DNA of 64,000 nucleotides from Powellomyces hirtus. Its lineage: Eukaryota > Chytridiomycota > Chytridiomycetes > Spizellomycetales > Powellomycetaceae. Numbering within the stretch: the first letter of the stretch is position 1; each line of letters opens with the position of its first letter. The stretch lies in the NCBI GenBank assembly GCA_025526995.1, contig JAHLKG010000020.1, positions 558,001 through 622,000 of the forward strand, read 5' to 3'. A program made the translations under genes and the position numbers. The notes beneath the pieces were generated by a model. That model worked only from the letters and a program-made list of their open reading frames with translations, had not been told where the DNA came from and made no database searches. Positions 1-10,690 of this stretch are shown in pieces.

Positions 1-2341
1 CAGCAGCCTGATTCTTTGTTTTTACTTTAGCAGCCTGCTTTTCAACCTCCTTCAATCGCCGCTCCTCTGCTTCCGCCTCCTGTCTAGCCTTCAACGCGAG
101 TTTGGCCAGCACTTGCTTCATCCGGGCCGCGCGTTCTTCGTGCTGGACCCGCGTGCGGCGGGATTCTCCTGTCAACCATGAATAAAATTCATACAACGGC
201 CCATGACTTTTTGGTTTGCTCCACATTTGCAACGTTTGACTCACGCTCAGTCTCCACCCACGCCGTCCACGCCACAAACACCCGCGACAGCACCCGCGCA
301 CGCCGGAACCGCGTCGCCCGCAGCGTGGTCGTGCGGATATGTTGCAGGCGGCGGGATTCTTCGGCTGCTATCCTGCACAGCGGGACAATGCTTGGTAAGC
401 AGTCACGTTCTGAACTTTGCTTAGCGGGTGATAGGATAGGATCGTTTTTCTTTTTTCTTTTTCTTTACCGTTCCGACTCCCGACCGCGACGCGCCCGACA
501 CCATGATTGCCATGCTTGGTTGAGAGTCCGCCATTGACGGGGCACCTGGCGGGAACGAGTGTGAGGGTTAGCTTTGGACGAGGCCCAAACAACCGGCTTT
601 TCGTTCTTACTTGGAACCGTGTCGCTGCCTCGCGCTGCTCACAGACGAGTCGGAACCATGCTGCAATGTGTGCCTGCCCACAACAAAAAACAAGACGTGA
701 AGGGAATCAAAAGCCGGTCAATGCGGGCGCCCTGCCGAAAAGTGAGAGGATGAATCCTGCCACCCCTACCTTGAGAATCTTCCGCCGCCACAGCACAAAC
801 AGAGTTTCCGCACGCGCCCGACCCACTTCCAGTCGGCTGCGTTTGATTTCCGCAATCCGTTCGACTTGCGCGTCTGCAGCGGCGGCGCGGCGTGTTTCGT
901 CTTCTCGGCGGCTTTCTTCTTCTCTGGTTGCCGCGCATATGTGTGATGATACTTCTTCAAGCCTGCTAATTGCTGCGGGCGGTGGTAGAGGTGTGGATGG
1001 CGCGTTATCTGGAGATGTTGTGCGTGGGTTGATGGATGGTGGGAGCGTAGAATCGAGATGGGTGGCGGGTGCGGGAGTGACCGCATTACTGTGATTTGCG
1101 GTCCGGAGACGAGCATACTCTTCATCCCTGCACACAGGAACCCATGTTAGTTCAAGTAGCTCCAAAATCCCGACAACTGCAAAAAAAACGTTTTTTTCTT
1201 CCTAGCTAGCCTACTCACACCAGCGACGCCCGCACGCTCCTCGCCCCTCTCTGCGCGTTCCCTAACCGAACCTCCCGCTTGCGCGCCAGCTCGGTCTCGA
1301 TTAGGTCGCGCGCGGCGCGTACGGCGCATTCCATTTTGGATGCGGGGGCGGTCCGGGTCCTGCGAGTATGGGCGAGTTAGTGAGTAGACATCGGAGGTTG
1401 GGTTGAGGGTCAAGAATATGTTGTGGCCCTCTCTCTCCGTCTCTCTCTCTTTTTTTTTTTTTGTTGTTTTTTCTCCTTACCGCGCACGTCCCGCTAACCC
1501 CTCCACAGCCTTGACTTGTTTCGCGGCCATTTTGCGCGCTAGTTCTTCGGCAAGCACCCGCCGCGCCGACTCGCGCCGCTCGCGCGCCAGAACTTGCCGC
1601 GCCCGCATCGACACGCGCGGGTCTGCGCTGCCGTGCGATTTGTCCAGATGTGACGACTGTGGCCATATAGGTTTTTCAGTTAGTTATTTAGTTAGTTAGT
1701 TAGGTAGGCTTTCTTTCACGCACGCATCACGACTACTGCATCACGTTACCTTCTGACACCCCATGTCAATAGCATCCGCGACAATATCCCGCACCTCGCC
1801 CCTCTGCGTCGCCGCACACAACCTCATTTCCAGATCCTCATCCTCAAGATCCCGCTTCAACAGCCGTGCGCGAATATGTACGGACGCATCATCGTGCCCG
1901 CCACCCCTACCACTGTCATTCTCGGTCTCGGTCTCGTTCAGGTCCGCTGCCTGACTCATCCAGTGCGTCAACAACGCCCGCGCTTCCATCATGACCTCGT
2001 CCGTGCTCTCTGCGACCATCGTCGAGAAGACGAGCGCCTCGGAGGCGGTCGGGTGCGATGAGAGTGGGGTCGAGGGCGAGAGGAGGCCGGGCGGGGAGGT
2101 GGTGCTGCCGGCGGCGAGGCGTGCGTGGTGCCGCTCGGCGGAGAAGAACGTGGAGGCGCTAGTGCTGCTGCTGCTGCTCGTATGATCCGTCCATTGTGGT
2201 TGCGGTGCTGCTGCGTCGACCTATTTTGGAATGGGAGAACAGAAAAATCAGCATCTCGAAATCTAGGCCTCTTTTGGTTCGAGTTCTTGCATGCGTTACC
2301 GCGCTTCCCCACTGGCGTGAATTGTAGCTCGTCCTATCCAT
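1..2341 (-). CDS. SFI1/CCDC191-like coiled-coil protein, 5' part (3' end outside window)
   Basis: Nine exons can be chained in one frame: 2341-2300, 2220-1750, 1656-1481, 1359-1219, 1127-770, 673-611, 545-469, 372-245 and 168 running off the left edge; about 541 residues are visible. The protein begins MDRTSYNSRQWGSA, then a Ser/Pro-rich stretch, then long helices rich in Arg, Glu and Ala. From about exon 5 onward, helices carry spaced Trp residues (VLWRRKILK, IAAWFRLVCEQ, WQSWCRARR, VFVAWTAWVETE), the pattern of centrin-binding SFI1 repeats and of CCDC191. The last visible exon is pure charged coiled coil. In the family such proteins sit at centrosomes, basal bodies or spindle poles; that role is inferred here. 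Exon junctions are supported by phase at every step; family assignment is moderate. Confidence 0.6.
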
Positions 2342-4254
2342 TGCGAGCGAAAAAAGCGGAAAAGTTAGCTAGCAGTTTTTGCACTTGGCCCACTCCTGTC
2401 GCGCATACCAGGCGGGGGCATGACCTCTCACCTTAGCATAGCGTTTGTAAAATACACGGGGCAGAAAGAAACGAAAACTGCTTTCTTATTTTGTCGTTTT
2501 ACTGTTCACTTTTTAACTTTGAGCCATTATTTGGCTCCCTCAACCCCCACAACGGCGCTTATGTCATACACGCCGACAGCGCGTCGTCCCCGTGACGTTT
2601 TGTCCGAACGACTCTCGAAAGCGGGCAGCAAATGGGAAACGCAGTCGTAACGGGAGGCTGGGAAGCGTGCATTTTTCTATGATGCTTGAGGTGAGACACG
2701 GGAAGAGTGATTGGAGTGACTTTAAACATGCTGTTGGTTTTGGTTTTCTATATTATTGTGAAATAATGAGAGTGGGATGCGAAGGGCACCATGAGAAAAT
2801 CCAGTTACGCAGATGCGCAGCACACTCTTTCCGCGTATGTAAGCAATTGAAGGGGGAACGACAGGAGAAAGAAGGTTTTTTACGGAGGGGCGAGTGCAGA
2901 TCAATTGACCCCCCCCCCTTTTTCCTTTCTCTTTCTCTCTCTCTTTCTCTCAATTCATTCATTTATTTATGCGCTCAATCTACGGTAATAGGAAAGTCAT
3001 TTAGCTCGCAAGTCAGCTGGCCCGTTTTGGAGAGTCTCTCAGGACCTTTTAAACATATGTTCATTTGTCTCTTCCCGCCAAAAATGGGTGATGCTTGTAC
3101 TGTACACCGCCCATTCACATTCTTCTTATCACGCGTTTCTGGGTTCCGTCGGTGGCCGTACCAGGGTTTAGGTTAATTTAAGATGGGCTTCCTTGTAGTG
3201 TTTCTGTTTTTGGGCGCGCAACTGCGTCAAGCCTATATAGCCCAGCGCGGGCCAAAACCTGCTTTTTGCGACGCGTGCTGCTTTGTCCTTGTCTGCATGA
3301 CCCTTTTTGGGACTCCGACTCTCACAATCATTTAAAGGGGACGCACTGAACACCACCACCACCCCCACCCGACAATTCCCAATTCTTGTGTCTCCCTCCT
3401 TTCCGCTTCATATAACACCTAGTGCTGCGCTTTGAACACCTTGTGTGTGCGCACAACACACATACGTAGATACATACATACACACGCCGCATCGGGTCCC
3501 CTTGGGTCTACGTATACACATACGAACACGGAACACTGAACGACGATTTTCGGCTTTTTCTGAGCGATAATCGACAAAGTCGACATCTCGATTTACATGC
3601 GCGCGCAGCAACTGCACCTTGGTCTCCGTTTTGTTAGTCCTGTCACTGCAAATCGTCGTGCGATTCAGCAAGCAAAACCGAGAGATCTATATTGCCCCTG
3701 CTTTGTGTGGTGAGTGAGAGTGTGAGTTGCGGCGTATATGTCTTGTGGATTTGGAGACGGGGTTGAGTTTAGTCAGTTTCACACGCACGCTTTCCTCGCA
3801 CCACGACGACACGCGTGTGTTGGAGGAATTCACACTTGCCCCCCTTCCTTTTTCCCCCCATCCCGCATTCTCCATCTCTCCCCCGACACACACACACACA
3901 TACCCGCTTTGTTTTTCTTTCGTGCTTCCCCTCGCTGCCCTCTCTCTCCACCTCCGCTGGCAATCTTACTGGTCTTTTTCTGAGTGTGACCACTAAACTT
4001 GCTACCTCCATCTACTTCATTCCTTTCCCAGCATCCGACCCGACACTGCGTTTGCTCCAAACTTCTCCGCGTGAACGACAGGCAGCAAAGAGATTCCCAA
4101 CCCTTACCCCTATATACACCTTGCATAACCCCAGCCTAGAAGCTACATAGAAAACCCACCCCCGCTATCGATAAACTCACGCGTTTTCATAGTCCCCGAC
4201 GCACACCTTCCTCACGCGTTGCATTGCCCCCGCCCCCCCTCGTCGGTGGTCACA
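2342..4254. other. Intergenic region with simple repeats
   Basis: No gene is supported in these 1.9 kb between two divergently transcribed genes. The stretch holds pyrimidine tracts, a CT microsatellite near 2931-2956, a C run at 2909-2918 and a CA microsatellite near 3888-3902. Open frames here have low-complexity translations and no splice-consistent partners. It probably contains the two promoters and 5' leaders. Confidence 0.6.
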
Positions 4255-7194
4255 ATGAGCTACTACGGATCCCCGTACGAGTTCTACCCCGTGCACCATC
4301 GCTTCCCGCCGGCCGACCCGTACGATCTCCGCGATATGCCCCACCCGCACGACTTGCACCTCGCGGACATGCCGCACCCCGACGATGCGTGGTGTTATGG
4401 CCCGCCCCCGCCCGGCCTGCCGGCAATGTACCCGCCCCACCACGCCTCGTCAGCTCCGCATTTTCCGCCGTACGAGCCAGTCCCCTACGACGCGCCGCAT
4501 TCGCCGATCATCATTGACCGCGGTATGGGCGGAGTCGCGCTCGCGGCGGAACGACCTCACTTGTCGAGCAACCTGGGAAATAGTTTTGCGATCCCGAAAG
4601 GAACGCGGAATGCGATGCATAGAGTCACGGCCGTTAGTGATGCGGGAAATAACATTGTGTCGGTGGGAAAGACCCGCGGCCCGAGCACAAACAACAACAG
4701 CAACAACAACAGCAACACTACAGTCAAAACTGCTGCGCAGTCGGTCGGAGCTACCACCACCGCTACAGCTCCATCCTCTTCGTTGTCCACAAAGACACGG
4801 GTTGCCGCCGTTGCGGCGGGACTTCGTCCCATCAACGTCAAATTCGAAGCCAATCGACCACCTCCCGCGGGCCTAGTCACGACTTCTCCCATCGGACGCA
4901 CCCCGACGTCAGCGGCCACCCCGTGCTCGCCTTCCACATCTACCAACGGACCACCGATCCCGTCTCCCGCCTGGAAACGCATGTTTGAAGCGGCCCGCGT
5001 GCGCGCTCAGGGCGAAAGCGGTGTCGCGGCACCAGCCGTGGAACTCGCTTCCCAGGTCGTCAATAAGCGATGCATGCAACCCGATAGCGCGGGACCCGCC
5101 CGCAAGTTTCTGGTCACGGTGGACTCGACCATTCTCCGACGTGGAGTCCTGAGTAGCCGTAGCAATGAGGGAATGACTGTCGCTCTGTACCTCTTTCAAC
5201 CGGCCCGCGGAACGGGCGGCGACCTCGTTACTACCGAGACCATGCTGCGCAATATGAAAATATCCGTTGACGACACCCAGCTTCTGGTAAAACCCCGTTT
5301 GAGTGCACGCAGGTTGTAATGAGCTGTCGTTAGGTGTCACTCACCCTCGTTCTATTCCGTTTCCCCTGCTATCAGCCTGCATCTGGAATGTCGAACGGAG
5401 TCCAGATCAACCTCCTTCCTGCACTGACGCCCGAAAAGTTTGAAAAGAAGGCTGTCACCATCACCATCGAAGCCAAGACCGAAGACTTTACGCAGGGCCT
5501 CGCCATGATCTGTCTAAGACGACTGGACCCGCAGATATGCTCACCCAAATCAGCACGACCGAATGGTACGTGTCAGCCCACGAGCACAAAGCTATCATTA
5601 TTGCCTTGAAGGAACATACGCAAGGGAGCTGAGACTGTTTTTATTCATGACCCAGCCGTCCCTTCCCTTCTTCGTCGCCATTCAGCGCCGGTGCGGCCAC
5701 CATACCCGCTCATCGCACCCGCCGCGGTTCCGTCCAAACGGTCCGCGTCTACCCTCTCGGCGTCTCCGAGCATCGCGTCGCCCATGGAACTCCCGTTTGC
5801 GCGGGAAAACTCGGCGGCTTCCTGCGCCAACAAAAACAATAACAACAACAACAACAACAATGGCGTCAAACGCAGCAGTAGTAGTACGACTGCGGAACCA
5901 GACACTGAAGTGGAAGTGGGAGACCAGATTGTGAGCTTGACGTGTCCGGTTGCGCTGAAGCGTATTGTGCTGCCTGGCAAAGGACGTGAATGCAAGCATG
6001 TTCAGTGCTTTGATTTAGAGGTATGAGGCCGGCCCCCCCGGGTTCATTCATATGCGGCGGAAATCTCACACTCTGCACTGCTTGCTTCCCAGACATTTAC
6101 TAAACTGTCACGACTAAGTCCGAAATGGAAATGCTGCGTTTGCAACGATGTAATAGAGAAAACGGTAAGCGCGCGCAGCTTGTAGTCGTTTTGTTGAACG
6201 ACATCTCGTTGCTAAATACAGCCACTCCTCTTGTTTGCGATCGCAGGATTTAACCGTGTCCGAACCCTTCCTGCACTACTTGGCCGCCTACCCCGACGCA
6301 GACCGATGCATGGTGCGGGCTAACGGATCGCACGCGCCCTATGTCGAGGCACCCAGCCAGAAACGGAGAAAGCTGCGGAACAGCGGGGCTGGTGGCGCTG
6401 GTGCTGCGACTATGAAACGCGTCGAGCCTGCAATTGTTGTTGTTGACTTGTGCGATGACGAAGGCGAAGAGCCACCACGACAACAAAGTTTATCGGATAA
6501 GGTTGGATGCGATGATGGGGAGGTGCAGCGTGAAAATGGCACGACTGGCCAGTCAGTGGAAGTTGAGAAGATTGCTCAGCAACAGATTCTGCCGCAACTG
6601 CGAGAGGAGGTGCAGGCACAAGTGCGACCACAGCAGCAGCACCAGCAGCAGCCACTAAAAGCTCCTGCCAAACTCGGAGCCGACACCCAGCATCAGCAAC
6701 AACAGCTCCAAATGCAGCTCCTCCAAATTCCGCATCAACCTTACACGGCTGCAGCAACGGCAGCACGCGCTGGCGCCGGCCAGCAGCAACAACACAACCA
6801 TCAACAACAACAACAGCAACAACAGCAGCAATCTCCACACATGATGTTCTGGGTCGACCGCCGCGGCGACACGGAAATCGCCACCGCAGCCGAATCCCAC
6901 TGCGACTCGGGCGCTCACGACGATATCTCTCGCATGACCTCGGAGGAACGCGCGGCGCTCATTCATCGCATCTTTGCGGAAGCTGCGGAAGCCGCCGCTG
7001 CTACGACCCCGACTGGACCCGGAGATGATGTGGTCAATGGCATCAATTCGAGTCGGGGACCGAAACTACGCCCGGATCTCGCGCCCCAACGGTTCCGCGA
7101 AAACACCTACGACTGTGAAGATGAAGTGGATGATGGGCGGATGCGACGTATTGGTGGCATGTGCGCCGCGAGAGAATCGCCTCGGCAGCTGTGA
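4255..7194 (+). CDS. PIAS/ZMIZ-type SP-RING SUMO E3 ligase
   Basis: Five exons (4255-5286, 5376-5565, 5686-6020, 6093-6164, 6247-7194) give 858 residues. The diagnostic part is an SP-RING (zf-MIZ) at about 493-543: TCPVALKRI, then [10 protein letters not shown] across the exon 3/4 junction, then [10 protein letters not shown]494, C510, H512, C515, C533 and C536 are the expected zinc ligands. This is closest to PIAS/Siz and animal ZMIZ proteins, which move SUMO from Ubc9 to nuclear substrates. An acidic-flanked IVVVDL at about 606-611 is a textbook SUMO-interacting motif, and KRRK upstream is a likely nuclear signal. The region before the ring may hold a diverged PINIT domain, but I cannot prove it. 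The N-terminus is Pro/His/Tyr-rich and the C-terminus is full of polyglutamine. The start is the ATG at 4255 followed by [11 protein letters not shown]; an in-frame ATG-like extension upstream looks non-coding. Confidence 0.85.
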
Positions 7195-8115
7195 ATCCCC
7201 GCCCCCTCTGGTCGTTCGCATCGACTCGCTGTACAGACTTGTGAAAACGATAAAGATACTACCCCCTTCCCTCTCGCGCCTCGCTTGTCTTGGATACCGC
7301 TAGTCACGATTGAGCAAAGGAGAAGGAGAAGAAGAGAAAACAGGAACACTCTAGAATTTTTTGGATGGAGCCCATTTCACCCCGCCCCGCTCTTTTTGGG
7401 TCACGAAAAACGCAATCTAGCCGCTCGGAAAAAAACGACAGGCCCGGTTCTCGTGACAGAAGCAAAATTACCCCCCACAACACACCGAGAGAAAGAAACA
7501 GAAGAACCAGTACCCGATTAATGAGAGAGTGAGACAAAAGAGGACCCTTTTTAGATACAACACAAAGAAAGCGGCCAGAGTTTTGGAAGCTGAGCAGAAA
7601 GATTGAAACCCATCTTTTTTTTTTTTTGTACGTAGAAAACACCCCCACCCACCCCGCTGTGCTATGAGTAGCGCATATTTATACCCCCCTCCCCCTGTTG
7701 TCACCCCCTTTCCCGTTTACGTTTTTCCTTCAGCCTATTTTGGTGGTGTTCTTTCCCCGTTTTGCCGACCCTCTTTTGGGATTTTGGGAAACCCCACATA
7801 GAAGCGGGTGGATGATGATGACTCCCGTCCCCCCTTTTTTTTAATGTAAAAAATGACTTTTGCTTTTGTGGAGTTTTTGTGGAGTGGGGTTTGGGGTCGG
7901 TAGGTTGCTGCTGGCTATCTCGTCTATCTAGGTATCATTTCGGGGTGCAGTTGCATTGTACACTTGCGCGGTCACAATTGTGGATTACGGTATGAACTGC
8001 AATTCTGGACTTGACGGAACGTGTCTCGCACGCGTCAGACTACTTGGCGGCCTGAATATTCAAAAATTCAACTTTTTCTCCCATCCTTAGACATCATTTC
8101 CAAAACCAGCCAGCA
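7195..8115. other. Intergenic region
   Basis: About 0.9 kb between two plus-strand genes. It holds purine-rich and T-rich tracts (T runs near 7615-7627 and 7837-7843) and no supportable gene. It should include the 3' end of the SUMO ligase transcript and the promoter of the phosphatase gene. Confidence 0.6.
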
Positions 8116-10114
8116 ATGCCATCCGACAGCGTCCTCGAGGTGGCCGTGGTAGCCTCCACTGACGCCAGCCAGCCCACAGAAACCATTTTGACGTTAACTG
8201 CAACTTGGAATGGGTGGGTAAACCCAAGTCGCCCCCTGCATCTTCCCATGCCCTATTGACTCTGACTGGGAAAAAATAGAAAGAAATACCCCGTCACCAT
8301 CCCCGCGCTCAAATCCGTCGGGGACCTCAAACTCCTGCTCGCGGAAGTCACGGGCGTGCAGCCTGCCCGACAAAAGCTCATGGGTCTGTCCAAAGGCAAA
8401 CTGCCCCCCGATGTAACCGTACTGGAGAGCTTGGGAGTGGATAGGAAGGTGTTTATGATGATGGGGACTGGTACGTGGGTGGTTGCGGGGCCCGGTGGCG
8501 TGCTGTGAGAGGAAAGGGGTGTTGATATCGGGTTTCTGGCAGTTGAGGAGAAAATTTTGAAGGAGCCGGAAAATTTGCCCGAAGTGCTTAATGTGAGTGC
8601 GGGTGTCATGAGAGGTGGGAGCGTTGATGAGATACAAATTGGCTAACGGATCGGGGATTGGCTGTAGGATCTGGACTTTGATTTCATGGACTATGTGCCG
8701 AAAGACGATACGTCCAAAAATGATGAGCGGAACAAGCGGAAGCTCAAAGAGTACACGGCAAAGGTCAGGGGAGTTGTTTTCAAAGTTTCCGCGGGGATTT
8801 GCAAAACACATAGTGTGACGCAATGCTTTTACTCGCAACCGTAGACCAACATAACGGTGTTTAACGAGCTGCGGCCAGGAAAGAGACTTTTGGTGCTTGA
8901 TCTGGATTACACGCTATTTGGTAAATTCGCATCGTCCCCTCTTCCCTCTCGAGCCCACCACATAAAAGTGGCGTGACTGGGGGTGTTGCAAACTAGCCAA
9001 TCATCAGCTTATGCTAGTTGCGCGTACGGTAGATTGCAAAACGTCCGCTTCCCATATCTCGCAGCTCGCGAGGCCGGGCATGCATCAGATGCTCGTAAGA
9101 GGAGACAACCTGCCAGCTTTTATAGTTTGGATGAGATGAAAAACTGGGAGAGCGTTGTGGCTTACTAGAGGTGTTTTTGTTGATAGACTGCCGTGTACGC
9201 GTATTACGATATATGTATCTGGAGTCAGACTGCTTGGAAGGTATGAGCGTGTGTCTAGTTGAAACGACATGGGGAAATGTGGGCTGCGGCGTCACTTACC
9301 AAATCTCGCATTTTCTGGGCACAGTGGCTGGAAATGAAGATTACGGAGCTGGGCATTCTGACTCATCCTGGATATCGGATAGCGTTCGGTAAAATATCCA
9401 GTACCGGGGCATTCCCCACTGCGTCGTTGCCCGCTGAGTACTGAAACTATATCATCAGTGCTCGATCGAACGTCCATGTTCAGCATCATGAGCGCCACGC
9501 GTCGCGTTGAAGGAAAGCCGGTCAAACATGAAGTCAAGGCGCTGGACATTATATGGACAAAGTTTGCTGAGCGATTCGGCCCGCACAGTAAGAATATGGA
9601 TGCCCGCGACAATTCCTTGTGCTCTCGTTTTCATCCATTACTTTTTCTTTCCACGCTCGTAAAGACACTGTGCATGTAGACGACGTGAGCCGGAACTTTG
9701 CAATGAACCCTCAATCGGTAAGTTTCGCCGCGCAAGCATGTTTCACTGCAATGTAGCAATAACCGAGTGCATGGGATCTTCTCCATCTTGATGCTGAAGG
9801 GGCTGAAGATATCAGCCTTCAAGAACGGACCTGTGAGCCGCGAAACGGACCGCGTGCTGTTCCCATTGACGCGGTATCTCCTGCAGTTGGCGCTGGTGGA
9901 TGATTTCCGGACCCTGAATCATGAAGTGAGTGCCCCGTCAAAAAAGTATAAGATGACGAGGAAGCTTGAGTGTCGTTGACGCTAATTGGGTTTGCGTTTA
10001 CCGCAGAAATGGACATCGTTCGCAGGCGAAATGGCACCCGTAGACGATGACGGCAGCAGCGTGGCGGATGGGGCCGAGATGTGGGGCGCACTTGGCAGCA
10101 GTAATGGGTGGTGA
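8116..10114 (+). CDS. UBLCP1: Ubiquitin-like domain CTD-type phosphatase UBLCP1 (nuclear proteasome phosphatase)
   Basis: Twelve exons join in frame: 8116-8213, 8280-8470, 8543-8592, 8668-8763, 8845-8920, 9033-9094, 9187-9240, 9325-9388, 9459-9587, 9665-9717, 9800-9925, 10007-10114; 368 residues (animal UBLCP1 is about 318). An N-terminal ubiquitin-like fold (TATWNGKKYPVTIPALKSVG) is followed by a linker and a HAD/FCP1-type phosphatase: the catalytic DxDxT motif is LDLDYTLF at about 163-170, then ICIWSQTAW, and a late acidic motif VHVDDVSRNFAMNPQSG with LKI. The family binds the 26S proteasome through the UBL and dephosphorylates the regulatory particle in the nucleus. The C-terminal tail after KWTSF is a short acidic, Gly/Ser extension not seen in animals. 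All junction phases agree. Confidence 0.93.
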
Positions 10115-10690
10115 TGATGTGGAGTAAGTGGGGGGGTTGTAACTGTATCAAAGTTGTGATAGGCTCGACATGCGTGTACTTTAGCCGCTGCATTTTATGT
10201 ACATTGAGATTTGCATTGGAAATTAGCTATGGATGGATGCTATCGATAGGTAAAGCAGCGAGTAGGGACGGACGATAGGTCCTGGAACGCGCGCTGCGCC
10301 GTACAAGCCACGGCGGTGGCTTGGATGAGCTTTGACAGCAGAATGACCTGCTCATGCAAAGGCCAGCACCATTCCCGTTTCCTGGTCGGATGTACATCCC
10401 TACTACATTACATGTGAGTAAAGTAGTACTTGCCCCTGCTCATTTCACTCACAGCAGAAGGAAAGGAAAGAGGAAGGCGAGGCGAGGCGCAGTGGAAATA
10501 GCGCGACGCGACGTTGTACCCGAACGGCCGCCCACGCCGGACGCACCAGAGTGTTTCCGCCCACGCGTGCCCATCACCAATCCAACAAAAAAACATAGAT
10601 CTATAATTAATGCCACCCCGGATGCTCGCTATCTTCATCATCACATCCATTAACAGACTCGGTTGTTGAAGAGGGAACATTCCATGCGAC
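10115..10690. other. Intergenic region upstream of the methyltransferase gene
   Basis: About 0.6 kb. A basic 99-codon open frame at 10354-10653 exists but has no splice path into the next gene, so I do not call it. The promoter of the large methyltransferase gene, or an undetected first exon, could lie here. Confidence 0.5.

Noticed and set aside
3888..3902. CA microsatellite
   Set aside because: Ordinary simple repeat in a promoter region, nothing unusual.
10354..10653. Basic 99-codon frame before the methyltransferase gene
   Set aside because: No splice path into the next gene and no motif; could be chance in a GC-rich promoter.
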